From Pseudoips prasinana (lineage: Eukaryota > Arthropoda > Insecta > Lepidoptera > Nolidae), in NCBI GenBank assembly GCA_951640165.1, contig OX621266.1, forward strand, positions 3,224,001 through 3,288,000: DNA of 64,000 bases, in the 5' to 3' direction. Positions 1-10,879 of the stretch are shown in pieces. The first letter of the stretch is position 1. Every line of letters begins with the position of its first letter. The position numbers and the translations under genes are program-made. The notes under the pieces were generated by a model. The model saw only the letters and a list, made by a program, of their open reading frames with translations. It was not told the origin of the DNA and did not search any database.

Positions 1-1170
1 CGTCGTTGCTGTTGACATGGAGTAGTCCAGTTATTGGTCCAGTATTTAATATATTAAGATATTACAATACTATTGAAGTATGTCCGCTTCAAATACCCGC
101 CGCCGACTGCAATGATTTAAGGAGAGTTTCTTACATGTGAGATAATTAACAGTATATTCAAGGAATTGCTCATACATATTTGACAACATTATACCATGAA
201 ATTATATTGAAATTTAGATGTACAGTAGGAGACAAAAGTGGTAATACATATTATTTTAGTATTGCTAGATGACATGTAGGAGGTTTATCCAACGTAGGTC
301 GAAGGACAATTGACTACTGATAATGACTGACTGTTAGAGTTGAAAAAAAGAGAATGCCCTCTTGTCCCATATTTATCGATGCTGAGTTTATTTTTGATGA
401 GTCCCATATTAAGACCATCAGCGGTCCAGTCCGGACGATGGATGCCCAAGTATGGTGGATGAGTCCAATTGGTTTCAGCGACATGGCGGGGCTGCGACTC
501 TCGAGCCGGTAAACACATGTAGCTCGAGCCGGAATACATTAAACTTAAATGATAAACTTACAAACTTTTATGTCAAACGAACATTTCTGTTTACTTTCCC
601 ACAGCATAAACATATACGCTGTTATAGCTATGGATTCACGTTATAATTATATATTGACATGACTTGCAAATATTACTCATGTAACATTAATTACTATAGG
701 TTTATTACATAAACTGACAGTAGGCTAGTTTGCTGCATCATTTTTGACTGTAGGAATAATATAAAGGACATTCACAACATCATCGTATATCGTTACTTAT
801 TTCTATGTTTGTAAAATTGTATGATTAATCCTTATTTAGATTTTACTATAGGATATTGTCAAATATTAACTATTATTTGGAATTATGTTCTACTAGTTAG
901 TGTAGTTTATAAATAGAAATCCTTTTCTCCTTTTAATAGAACTGGTGTTATTATCGGCCATGACGTATTACTGATCACTAGACGAATCACGGGTCCAAAT
1001 ATATGATTTCAATTGATTAAGTCTCCGATACAATCTAATGCAATCCAATCCAATATAGTTCAAGTTAATACAATACATTTATTTATGCTTAAGGTTATTG
1101 TTAATTATTATTACTTCAGTTAGGTATTCCTTTTAGATGTTTTAATGTCTTTGCTATGCCGTTAGCGTTA
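1..1170. other. AT-rich sequence, no gene recognised
   Basis: No open frame here has protein-like composition or a recognisable motif. The sequence is AT-rich with a short GC-richer patch around 380-530. No repeat shared with the rest of the window was noticed. Confidence 0.5.
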
Positions 1171-1640
1171 GAGGGGTTTTTTTATTAGGGTGGGTAGTTA
1201 CAACTTGCACCGACTAAACCTTCCTGCCGTGGACTTCTCTTGGCGCCTGATGGGGGAGTCCCGGGAACGCGGGTATGCTGCTCCGGTACCCCCCTTTTGC
1301 GCCATGTCCCAGATGGTTGGGACACGTACCCTGGGAGGGCTCCTTTGGATTGCCCTCCCTTATTGCCGACTTCTGCCAGTACGGCACAGCGACTGCGCCA
1401 CAAACAGATCGCTGTCATCCCGGAGCCGCTTGTACGTGGCGACAGTAGAGGACACTTCTCACACTGCCGCCGCGGCCCCGAGGGGAGTTGGACTAACGGC
1501 TGCCGCCACCACCCCGACGCCTCCTCCACCTACGAGCGGGATCGGCTCGTTCCCGATCCCGCTCGGCGGCCTTCTTCTGGAGCATGACTGCTTCGCAGAA
1601 GGAGACCACGGCGTAAATAACGTGGTAAATATTTATTAAC
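1170..1640 (-). repeat. GC-rich retroelement-like repeat, copy 1
   Basis: This GC-rich stretch is almost identical to 20142-20577, and its first ~100 bases reappear truncated at 32525-32646. The two better-preserved copies start with a poly(T) run, so the element reads on the minus strand with its poly(A) tail at the low coordinate. Here the tail and the next ~100 bases are replaced by other sequence. The open frames (for example a 149-codon plus-strand frame) have low-complexity composition typical of GC-rich non-coding DNA. I read it as the 3' region of a non-LTR retrotransposon or SINE; the clade is not recognised. Confidence 0.45.
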
Positions 1641-1863
1641 ATCTTTGTTATTTGATTATACACTTACAATATCCTTATGCATAGAGAATTTCATAGCATT
1701 GACACAAGGAACATCTAAACTCTTAAATAAAAACTTATCACTCTAGTTTCATTCTTTTCTATGTAGGAATCGAACCCACTATTTGATAAAATGTTTTTCA
1801 TCAATATGTTAATCCTAGAAACACTGAGATAAATTGCAAACAGCATACTGTATAAACTACAGA

Positions 1864-2335
1864 TTTTTTTTTTTTTTTTTTTTTTTAGTCTTTATTTATT
1901 ATACAGGATTTTCGTACATGAAATGACGATGCCAATCCCATCGTACCTTATTCTAAGCTAGCTCTAAAACTACACTATACAAATCCAATAACTAACCCAC
2001 TGAGTACATAGACGGGCTACTACCGTTACGGACACATTCTCTCAATATATGGAAAACATCTTCTCGTTTTCCACACTGTTCACAATTTGGTGAATCAACT
2101 TTTTTCATAAGAAAAGCAAAACTTCTGGAAGGAATGTGTCCGGAACGCAAACGAAATGCGGTAACAATCTGTGGCCGGTTCAAACTCTTACAACTAAACC
2201 ATGGGATATGAGGAGGCTCAGATTGTATACATTTATACCATATTCCTTTAGTCTTAGATCTTTCATCAAAATATTCTTTGAAAGCGTCATGGCATTTGGT
2301 TTTGTATTTTGACAAACTACAAAACCAAATGACTC
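1864..2335 (-). mobile_element. 5'-truncated non-LTR retrotransposon fragment
   Basis: A poly(T) run at about 1865-1886 marks the poly(A) tail of a minus-strand insert that is absent from the matching position of the second block copy near 20800. A frame at 1992-2315 keeps the end of a reverse-transcriptase ORF, with a TAFRLRSGH-like segment followed by C-x2-C and H/C residues (CEQCGKREDVFHILREC). This C-terminal arrangement is known from R1/I/Jockey-type LINEs. Only the last ~110 codons remain, so the copy was dead on arrival. Confidence 0.7.
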
Positions 2336-2765
2336 CTTAATTAAATTCTACCAATAGAGTTTGAGAAACTACATTAGATACCGGCTTGTAGTCACTTAAA
2401 ACAAAATATAAGTAATTATGATGATAATATCATTATGATTATTATAACCTAAGTAAAGATTCTATACACAAATTTAGGCTCTTTAATCTGACTCAGTGTT
2501 GAACTTGTATCTGGGTTAATAAAACTTTGTAACAAATTAAAACTTATTTACTTACACTCAAGTATAATCACACTCACAAAAGTTTTATTTTCTGCATAGG
2601 AACGAACCCAGTATTAGATCAAAATTGATGTTTCCTGAACGACGGTTATGTACAACAGTATTGTATTCTGTCTATCCGTCTGTCACCAGGCTGTATCTCA
2701 TGAACCGTGATAGTTAGACAGTTGAAATTTTCACAGATTATATTTCGCTCTAACAACATAATACT

Positions 2766-3340
2766 AATAAAATTAACAAAATTAAAAATTTTGAAAAAAA
2801 CCCACGACGGCAAAAATCTCGTCAAAAAAGAATAAAATAACTCAAAACCCCCGACTTAACCCAATTATTATGTAACGAAATATTACTGCCTAGGCTGCCT
2901 TTCCTATATGAAATTTCAACAAAAATTTAATCATACTCATAAGTGTATTTAATGTCGTCGTTAAACATCTACATTTCTTCAATAATTGTATTCACGTCAC
3001 TAGGAAAACTTAACCTGGGTTAATGGCAGCCCCCGACGGATATTCCTCGGTTATGTATTATGGTAAAATAATTATCGCTACATTTAAGTATATCTTCGAG
3101 ACACAGACACGTTAGGAAAAAACTGTAAACATCGATAATCATTGTTTAGGTAATTAAGTATATCTATTACCGATTTCTCGAGATATCAACTCTTTTTAGA
3201 AAGAATTTTTACGTCTATTATAATATTTCGTTACATAATAATTGGGTTAAGTCGGGGGTTTTGAGTTATTTTATTCTTTTTTGACGAGATTTTTGCCGTC
3301 GTGGGTTTTTTTCAAAATTTTTAATTTTGTTAATTTTATT
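2766..3340. mobile_element. Palindromic MITE-like element, copy 1 (deleted form)
   Basis: The outer ~110 bases at each end are perfect reverse complements (first bases AATAAAATTAAC, last GTTAATTTTATT). A longer version sits at 24402-26448. This copy lacks ~200 bases of the inner left arm. There is no coding capacity. Long terminal inverted repeats with a short unique centre point to a foldback or MITE type of DNA transposon. The superfamily is not identified because the target duplication is ambiguous. Confidence 0.75.
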
Positions 3341-3784
3341 TCAGACTTTTTAGAGAGCATATACGAATTATAATCTATATAATGTGGAGGTAATATCTCG
3401 CAGAACAATAAGTGTGATTCATCCTACCACATAATAATAATATTAATAAAAAAAATTCAAAATACCTTGATCTGAGTTTTGAATATGCGCAAATTTGGAG
3501 AACCGAAAGACCTGCGATCATACCTATTGTTATATCCACAAATGGAGTTATTCCTAAATCCCTGAAAATCAACCTTGCAAGTTTAGGGCTTGATATTTGG
3601 CTGGAGAGTTACATGCAGAAGGCGGTTCTGCTGGCGAATGCCAGGATTGTGCGGAAATTTCTCTCCATGTAGCCCAAATATTGTATAAGTTGTATTTGTG
3701 TTAAAATACCCTTGTATGATATCTTGTAAATAATATTGGTAATAAATATGTGAGATAATAATAATATCTAGGGACAATGTCACA

Positions 3785-4002
3785 CAGATCAACCTAGCCC
3801 CAAACTAAGCAAAGCTTGTACTATGGGTACCAGGCGACGATATAATACTTATATAGATAGATAAATACTTATATACATAAAAAACATCCATGACCCAGAA
3901 ACAAATATTCGCGCATCACACAAATATTTGCACTTACCGGGATTCGAACCCAGGACCACCAGCTTCGTAGGTAGGAGCACTACCAAATAGGCTACGGTGA
4001 CC
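3785..4002 (-). mobile_element. tRNA-derived SINE (in block copy 1)
   Basis: Read on the minus strand, it starts with a tRNA-like head (GGTCACCGTAGCC), has a B-box-like GGTTCGAATCCCGG (reverse complement at about 3938-3952), then a conserved non-tRNA body. Its copies are at 21705-21919 (minus) and 23740-23955 (plus), which follow from the block duplication. Confidence 0.75.
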
Positions 4003-5005
4003 TTCAATAATATTAAGTTTACGGTCCGTGAATAATAGTAAGTCCACGGTATGGTACATACATATAATAATAATAATTGAATGTATTCAGATAAAATTTC
4101 TAAAATTCCTATGTTATCGTATAAAATACAAATTTAGATCAGAAGTTAATATAATATTAAGTTCCTTATTAAATATTATACAGTTGCTTTCTGTTGGTTT
4201 TTGTTCAGAATTGGTGTCAATACTCTTGAGACTATAATATTTGTGTTTGAACTCTGAATTCAATGATGACATAAGCTGAGAGTACCTCCACGCGGTGAAG
4301 GCGGAAACAGTTCCTAATACTGGCTAAAACTCCCTAAAACACTATTTATGGCGATGCCTTCGGGCTTATGTTGTTATAATGTGTTTTCGAATGCGCTTTG
4401 AATGCGAATTAAATGCGATTTACAGACCTGGAGAGGCCTAGCTCCCAGTGACGCCGAGTGCTGTTGTTTCTTTATTGAGACCAAATAGAGAGAAGGTACA
4501 TATTGATCTTATTTTTTTTTAACTTTCGAGTTCTAAATTCATTAATAAGTTTGATACTACATTATTTTACTTTTCAATTATAATTTTGTAAATAGTTTAG
4601 GTTAGTTTTTTTAAGTGGAATAATATTGTTCAATATTATTTTCCCATATAATTTGATTTATTTTTGTTATTGGATTTAACGTAATATTTTGAGATTTGGG
4701 GTTGAATTAAATTTTGGTTATAGAGTTAGGTACATACTGAATTTTATTTTCTAGTTTGTTTCTTGAATTTTGCATTTTCGAATAATAATTTGGATTTCAC
4801 AGATAATTAGATTTGGTGGTTTAGTCGGAATATAACTCTGTTTTATTATTACACGAGTTTTATGATTGATTTTATAGTTTCAGTTTATTATATTGCTAAC
4901 ATAAGATTTTTGTTTTAATTACGATTTCGTATCTATATTTTGAAATAGGTAGGTACTTACTTGTTTTTGAATTTATAATTTTGATTTCAACATTAAATTT
5001 GATTG

Positions 5006-5131
5006 TTGCTTGATTCGAATATCCTTTTTAATAACCCACATAATAGCATAGCGTTGGAAGAATTAGAACGATTGAGAAGCACTTTACGCCGATCGCAAAG
5101 TGATGATGATAAAATAGAAGAAAGCTCGTAA
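5006..5131 (+). other. Possible short C-terminal coding remnant
   Basis: An open frame of about 41 codons ends in a strongly charged tail (LEELERLRSTLRRSQSDDD then KIEESS and stop). It is preserved at 22923-23048 in the second block copy. It has no ATG and is preceded by a stop, so it could be a captured last exon or chance. The regular Leu/Arg pattern looks like a short helix. No family is recognised. Confidence 0.25.
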
Positions 5132-5229
5132 GGGCTCTCAAATCCATTACAAATACGCCGTCTAGGTATCGCTATGCATTAATTTTGAAATTTTACTCAG
5201 ACTATCACATTAGACATTGTTAAAAATTA

Positions 5230-5800
5230 CCTCTATAACACTCACCTGAGAACATGCACCGATCACCCACGAACTCATTCCTGAAATCCTCATTGAAATC
5301 AGACAATACGTTTTAATTTTAATAATATTGCAATATAATCGTTCCACACTAATATAGCAGCGCTCCCTAGTGAGTTAATATCTTAAGACTTATCTTAGAC
5401 CATGCACCGATCAACTACGAACCCATAGCTGAAAACCGCATTGAAATCGGACAATTCGTTTTAATATTATTTTGCACTAATATTGTAGCGCCCTCTAGTG
5501 AGTTACAGACTTAATTTTTATTATTTAGGAACATGCATTAAGCTACCACGTACACATTGCTGAAAACAGAATTGTAATCGGACATTTCGTTTTGATTATA
5601 TTGCAACATTGTTCTGCACTAATATTGTGGCGCCCCCTAGTTACAGCCATGACACCTATCTAAGAACATGAACTCATCAAACACAAACCCGTTATTGAAA
5701 ACCGCATCAAAATCGGATCATTAGTTTAGAAGATAGGTGGGAACATTACTTTGCACAAACGCACACACAAACATCTCTCACCCTAAACGCATATACCTGC
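5230..5800 (+). repeat. Diverged tandem repeats (~115-130 bp units)
   Basis: Four related units follow one another. Each has a start like GAACATGCACCGATCAAC, a middle like GAAAACCGCATTGAAATCGG and an end like GCGCCCTCTAGTGAGTTAC. The last one and a half units recur at about 26450-26740. From 5800 to 6003 only AT-rich sequence is seen. Confidence 0.7.
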
Positions 5801-6003
5801 TGGGAACATGTCAGATTGAGCTGCACGTATTATTAACCCACAAGGCGTAAGGTAACCGATTACTTTTGTATTTATAGATTTAAGTTTGTTAATATATCTT
5901 CTTATGTAAGCTAATATTCTTTGTAACTTATGTATATTTTAATATTTATGATTTAATGTATGTATGAATGAAAGTCTGATTTACTTAATTTTTAGTATAT
6001 ATA

Positions 6004-7595
6004 CACACATCAACAAAGTCTAGGGATACGTTATTTTGAAATCAAACATGGCTTTATTGTTTAAAACCTATTTAGTTTCCTTAAAAAGTTTATTTACAGA
6101 TTTAAACCTTGTCTATTCTTTATGCAAAATTTAAAAATTAAAATGAGAAACAAATGAAAACACGCAAAGCACAGCGCAATCTTGAGTTGTATCTAATTTC
6201 AAGAAGTTGCATTAAAATTTTTTTTGCGTGTTAATTGAAGAAAACCTGATAAATTGTTTTATTTTCTTTTCTCAATTGGTTGTGTAAGCTTTTTAGCGTC
6301 ATGCCACGCCATCATTTGAGTCGAGATGAAATGTTACGGGCAGTTGGCATGTTACAAAACGGTGCTATTCAACGCGTCGTTGCTGAGTCTCTGGGCACAA
6401 GCCAAAATGTGGTATCCAGGCTGTGGTCACGTTATCGCGCTACTGGAGATGTGGCAGAACGGCACACAGGTAGATATCGTGTTACCACTCAGAGACAGGA
6501 TCGATTTCTCCAAATGACCGCCAGAAGACTACCCAATATCACAGCGATGCAACTAGTGCAAAGGCTCCAGGAGGGTCAGCAGCTGCTGGTGAGCGACCAA
6601 ACCGTGCGAAGGAGGCTGCATGAAGTTGGTCTTCATGCTCGCAGACCGCTACGAGTCCCAGCGCTGCGACGTGGCAATCGCGGTAGGCGACTTTTATGGG
6701 CTCAAGAACATTTGACATGGAGTGATCAACAATGGTCATTGGTGCTGTTCACTGATGAGTCCCGCTATGGATTTCATCCAGATTCGAGACGAACACGCGT
6801 TTGGAGAACTCCAGGCAGGGTCAGCCGTCTCCGACATCCACAGGAGGTCCACTCTTACCAAGGCGGGACAATTATGGTGTGGGCAGGAATACGAATCGGC
6901 GGACGAACCCAACTCATTTGGATTCAGGGCAGCATGACTGCCCATAGATACCGTGAGGAGGTAGTAGAACGTGTCATTGTCCCGCTCAGGGCCCTAACGG
7001 GGCAAGAATTTCAGCTCATGCATGACAATGCACCTTCCCATACAGCGCGGCTGGTGAGGGCCGCCCTTCGAGAACACGATGTTCAGGTATTAGATTGGCC
7101 TCCACAGTCGCCAGACTTAAACCCAATTGAACACGCCTGGGACATGTTACAGCGAAGAGCATTGAGGGATTTTCCGCCCAACTTGACAACAGAAGAACAA
7201 CTTTTCGAACATTTAAAAAGAACTTGGGACTGCATACCCCAGCAAGACATTGACACCTTAATTTTAAGTATGGAAAATCGTTGCCGCTGTGTGATTAATG
7301 TTAGAGGAGGAAATACCGATTACTGATTATCAGATTTGGTAAGATTTTTATTCATTTAATTCGATTGAATAATTTTATAAGAATAAAATGTTTTTGTTCA
7401 CTCAGTAATTTTCTATGGCTTAATTAATTTAAGACTTTTATTAATTAGAAAAACAAAATCGCATCGTGTTGTTAATGTTTAAATATCGGCCATGAAATTA
7501 TCTTTAATTCTTCCATTTACAGTCATAACAAAATGTTTATAGTTTTCTAGATAATCAATGAAATGTTCAATATCCCTAGATTGTGTTGATGTGTG
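6004..7595 (+). mobile_element. Complete Tc1-like DNA transposon
   Basis: The ends are 25-bp terminal inverted repeats: the left starts CACACATCAACA at 6004, and the right (7571-7595) is its reverse complement with two mismatches. TA dinucleotides flank both sides (6002-6003 and 7596-7597), the expected target duplication of this superfamily. The 1592-bp length and a single intact transposase gene fit a canonical autonomous Tc1 element. Confidence 0.92.
6301..7326 (+). CDS. Tc1-family transposase, DD34E type
   Basis: A 341-residue protein starts at the ATG at 6301; an upstream TTG would add seven residues without homologous look. It has a paired-like N-terminal helix-turn-helix region (SLGTSQNVVSRLWSRYRATG), then a DDE domain. 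The first Asp is in LFTDESRYGF, the second in LMHDNAPSHTA and the Glu in SPDLNPIEHAWD. The GG-rich end (NVRGGNTDY) is typical of Tc1 proteins. The frame is uninterrupted, so the protein could be functional. It cuts and pastes its own element in the nucleus, binding the TIRs at 6004 and 7595. Confidence 0.93.
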   Translation: MPRHHLSRDEMLRAVGMLQNGAIQRVVAESLGTSQNVVSRLWSRYRATGDVAERHTGRYRVTTQRQDRFLQMTARRLPNITAMQLVQRLQEGQQLLVSDQTVRRRLHEVGLHARRPLRVPALRRGNRGRRLLWAQEHLTWSDQQWSLVLFTDESRYGFHPDSRRTRVWRTPGRVSRLRHPQEVHSYQGGTIMVWAGIRIGGRTQLIWIQGSMTAHRYREEVVERVIVPLRALTGQEFQLMHDNAPSHTARLVRAALREHDVQVLDWPPQSPDLNPIEHAWDMLQRRALRDFPPNLTTEEQLFEHLKRTWDCIPQQDIDTLILSMENRCRCVINVRGGNTDY

Positions 7596-7621
7596 TATGT
7601 TATCACAATAATTAGACTACT

Positions 7622-8287
7622 TCAGGTAGATCTTGTTTCGCATATATATTGGATGTTTTGCCAATCGCTTTCTGGTTGGAGTAAAAAAGAGGGACCGGCC
7701 CACCAAAGTAACGACTCGCTGATAAGGTCAGCCTTCAGCCCTCGAGAAACAAGATCCGCCGGGTTGTCTCCAGTAGGAACATAACGCCACGTAAAACCTA
7801 GTGTACTCTCTTGTATCTCATTCACTCGGTTACGAACGAAAGCCTTCAGTTGCGATGTATGAGTAGACAATCAGCTCAGTAGGTACTATGGTAGAATCGC
7901 ACCAGTAAAAGCAATTGTTTGTATGAAGGGACAGAGAGACATCAAACAAAGCCTGGAGGTCAATAGACATACTCACATCAATAGGCGTGGTATCTGACCC
8001 AGACATGTCATTTTAGCGGATGTATACAAATGATTAATAAGTTTTTAGAAGCATACGAAAATTAGTGTCTTTGATGATTGTTTTGATTCCGGTCTTTGTT
8101 AAAACCTGTACTCTAAAGATTTAAATCGACGTTTGGCCATACCGTACGAATCTCCTAAATTAGTAGGATCATCCTTAAGAGGCATGGTAAACGCGTATCT
8201 ATCATTAGGCTTACATTTAGTTTTCATATGAAAACTTTGTTTATATTGACGTTTATTTAATGGTGTACCTACCCACCCTACCCCCAT
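7622..8287 (-). pseudogene. BEL/Pao pol remnants (RT and RNase H)
   Basis: Two minus-strand pieces belong to a BEL/Pao pol. At 8099-8240 the segment MPLKDDPTNLGDSYGMAKRR is a characteristic start of BEL reverse transcriptase. At about 7622-7980, in more than one frame, there is an RNase H piece (YWCDSTIV, then FTWRYVPTGDNPADLVSRG and LWWAGPSFL). The pieces are out of frame and far too short for a working pol. Whether they derive from the same copy as the BEL gag at 15-17 kb is unknown. Confidence 0.8.
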
Positions 8288-8289
8288 AA

Positions 8290-9700
8290 TCTAAATTCTT
8301 TTTTATTCGATGTGTTCCCTAACGTTGTACCTGATCACCCTAACTAACGGCATACATTTATGTATCTAACTAAACCTAACTTTTATGTGTCTAATAAGTA
8401 ATACTCCTTGATACTAATATGATCCTAAATTTTCTTAACTTAAATCATGAATTTATATTCTTGCTGGATTTGATTGAAACAAGTTGATTTAAATTGGCCA
8501 GTGATTCGTCTAGTATGGTAGGAACCTATGTTGCATATAGTAATCCAAGAACTTTTTGAAAAGGAGAACAAACCACTCAATCCTAAATTAACTTTATCCT
8601 AATCATAAATAAACTTTCTAAACTTATGTAATTGTACAAGAGTGACAGAACTAATGAAGCCTAGTTTACCCTAAATTAATTACCATAATGTTATCTAAAA
8701 TCTTATTAGAACTTTATTTCAATATATAAGACCATAAATATGTAGTTTTAATTCTATAATTTCTCTGATAAACATAAAGGTTTCATACTACTTCTTATTG
8801 GACTATAACTTATTTTCATAAAAGGATTATTTGATAAGTCCTATTGAATGAATGTCTTGTTGATATTGTCTAATTAGATTATATGTATGTTTCCTAAATG
8901 AATTGTTTGTTTTAATTCACACATCTAGAAATATAATAGTTTAATTCAGCCATAGTATATATGCTTTCCTTAAAATATTGTTGAGATTGACTTTATATCT
9001 TCTCTAGATTATTCTAGCTTGTTTGTAGATTATACTAGAATATCATAATATTCAATATTATTTTATTTGCGGCTATGGTACTCGCCCAAAGCATCTCCGC
9101 GAGGTACAATAGTCTTCGGCTCCATAGGGTCAAGACTTCTTCCGCCTTTGGACTGAAAATGTCCTTAATAGGGGTACTCTTTTATTCTAATTACAGAAGT
9201 TCTGTGTGGGTTGTTAGTCTTAGTCAATGTCCTTTGAAAACAAGAGACATGAGAGGGCTTAATCTTTTGACTACCCTAACCTTTACTTATTTATTACAAA
9301 AATATATATGACTCTAGTTCATAATATACAGTATGTTAGTTTAAACGAAGGACATATTCAAACCCACAATAGTGTATGCTTACATGATACTAATAAAAAT
9401 ATGAACAAAAAAAAAACACTGATAAATAACAAACAGAACCATACCAAAAATTTCGCAAATGTCTCCCAACGTGTATACACCCTTGCGCTAACGTGTTAGT
9501 ACTATCGCAGAACATGTGCGCGGCGCAATGACGTTTAGGTAGAATCCAATTTCCCTTCATAATTTAAACCTGGCTTAGGACAGGCAAAAACATCTAAGTA
9601 CTAAACAAAACATTAAAAAGTCTTCAATGGAAATGTGAATTATGATCCGCAATAATTTAAGACAAAGATGTGATGAGGTAAAGTTAATAATTATGCTTAC
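8290..9700. other. AT-rich sequence, no gene recognised
   Basis: Only short open frames are present. A 78-codon plus-strand frame at 9075-9311 has no recognisable motif. No repeat shared with elsewhere in the window was noticed. Confidence 0.45.
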
Positions 9701-9737
9701 TTAGTATTTTTGGCGTATTTAAAAAATGGAATCACAC

Positions 9738-9800
9738 CTATTTACAACGATTAAGTTGATTGACTATTTACAATGATTAACTTGATTGACTATTTACACA
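9738..9800. repeat. 26-bp tandem repeat, about 2.4 copies
   Basis: Units start at 9738, 9764 and 9790 (partial). Each begins CTATTTACAA, and the first two differ at only two positions. They lie just past the stop of the DD41D transposase and could be subterminal transposase-binding repeats. Confidence 0.75.
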
Positions 9801-9803
9801 TTT

Positions 9804-10877
9804 TTACACTAATCTTAAAAATTGTTCAAAATGAGCACCTCCTCGTGCTATGCATAGTTCAGCACGTTTTCGCATATTGTCCTTAACGCGGTTGAGAACA
9901 AACGGATCACTTCTTACAGTATCAAAAGCGTTCCTGATACGTACTTTTAACTCTTCCCTGTTTGAGTACTCCGTAGCGTACACAATTGTTTTTACTTCAC
10001 CCCATAAATAAAAGTCTAATGGAGTGAGATCTGGAGAGCGTGCAGGCCATGGCACTGGCCCACCACGACCTATAAATCTGTCACCAAAATTATTATTTAA
10101 AAACTCACGTACGCGCACCTGATAGTGCGTGGGCGCTCCGTCATGTTGGTAAAAGAGGTTTTGATAAACACTAAGAGGCACATCGTCCAACATTTCATCC
10201 ATCACACTGTTTAAAATGTTCAGATATGATACACTATCAAGTCTTCCATCAATAAAGTACGGGCCTATTAAACAATTATTTAAAATACCTGCCCACACAT
10301 TAACACTAAACCGGTGTTGATAAGCGTCCTGTCGCGTAACATAGGGATTTTCAGTACTCCACCAATGTTCATTATGCACATTAAATACCCCCATTCGTGT
10401 AAATGTGGCTTTGTCAGTAAATAAAATGTTTTTGTCTAAATTAGACAAAAACCAGTGGCAAAAATTCACCCGCGGTTCGTGATCGTTGAACCCAAGTTCT
10501 TGAACGGGTCTAAAATGGTATGGGTGCATTCCTTCTTCATGCAGCAGCTTCCACACAGTCCAATGTGATACGCCGAATCGTCTTGCAGCATTTCGAGTGC
10601 TTTCTTGTGGGTGATGCTCGAAGTATTCGAAAATGGCTTCTTGTAGGTGCACTGGGTATGGCTGCCTTCCTCGTCCTTGGGCATGCGTCGGTACGGTGAA
10701 CTGACCGAATGTTCGCAATCGATGGTTGACACCTAGCATAAGGTTGTACGACGGAATCTGGCGGTTGGGAAACATCTCTCGGTACAAATTAATAGCGCCT
10801 CGTACACTATCATTCGATAACGCGTAGGTACGAACCATATCCCGGTATTCTTCATTGGAATATTGATATGACGTCAT
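9804..10877 (-). CDS. DD41D transposase (IS630-Tc1-mariner, rosa/visitor-like)
   Basis: A 357-residue protein starts at an ATG at 10877. The N-terminal ~120 residues form two helix-turn-helix-like parts (IPSYNLMLGVNHRLRTFG; TRNAARRFGVSHWTVWKLLH). The catalytic Asp residues are in ILFTDKATF, YQHDGAPTH and SPDLTPLDFYLWG. Counting gives 41 residues between the second and third Asp, so DD41D. That spacing defines the rosa/visitor group as I know it; the group name is inferred. The residue after the first Asp is Lys where Glu is usual in related proteins. The frame is intact. GC-rich sequence lies just upstream of the start. Confidence 0.85.
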   Translation of the reverse strand: MTSYQYSNEEYRDMVRTYALSNDSVRGAINLYREMFPNRQIPSYNLMLGVNHRLRTFGQFTVPTHAQGRGRQPYPVHLQEAIFEYFEHHPQESTRNAARRFGVSHWTVWKLLHEEGMHPYHFRPVQELGFNDHEPRVNFCHWFLSNLDKNILFTDKATFTRMGVFNVHNEHWWSTENPYVTRQDAYQHRFSVNVWAGILNNCLIGPYFIDGRLDSVSYLNILNSVMDEMLDDVPLSVYQNLFYQHDGAPTHYQVRVREFLNNNFGDRFIGRGGPVPWPARSPDLTPLDFYLWGEVKTIVYATEYSNREELKVRIRNAFDTVRSDPFVLNRVKDNMRKRAELCIARGGAHFEQFLRLV

Positions 10878-10879
10878 TT

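Larger units (their letters stand above)
1200..5145 (+). repeat. Large duplicated block, copy 1
   Basis: From about 1203 this sequence matches 20142-23058 nearly base for base. Differences are a LINE fragment inserted here at 1864-2335 and a palindromic MITE at 2766-3340, both absent in the second copy. The same block from about 3341 to 4680 recurs in reverse complement at 23066-24401. The block has a SINE near 3785-4002 and no convincing full gene. The match ends at 5145, where this copy continues into unrelated sequence. Confidence 0.85.

Noticed and set aside
1190..1639. 149-codon and 115-codon plus-strand frames and a 114-codon minus frame in the GC-rich repeat
   Set aside because: Overlapping frames on both strands with Pro/Arg/Ser-rich composition are what GC-rich non-coding DNA gives; no motif, and the segment has poly(A)-tail retroelement features.
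3375..3792. 65- and 69-codon minus-strand frames repeated in all three block copies
   Set aside because: They recur only because the block is duplicated; they run through SINE body sequence and show no protein motif I can defend.
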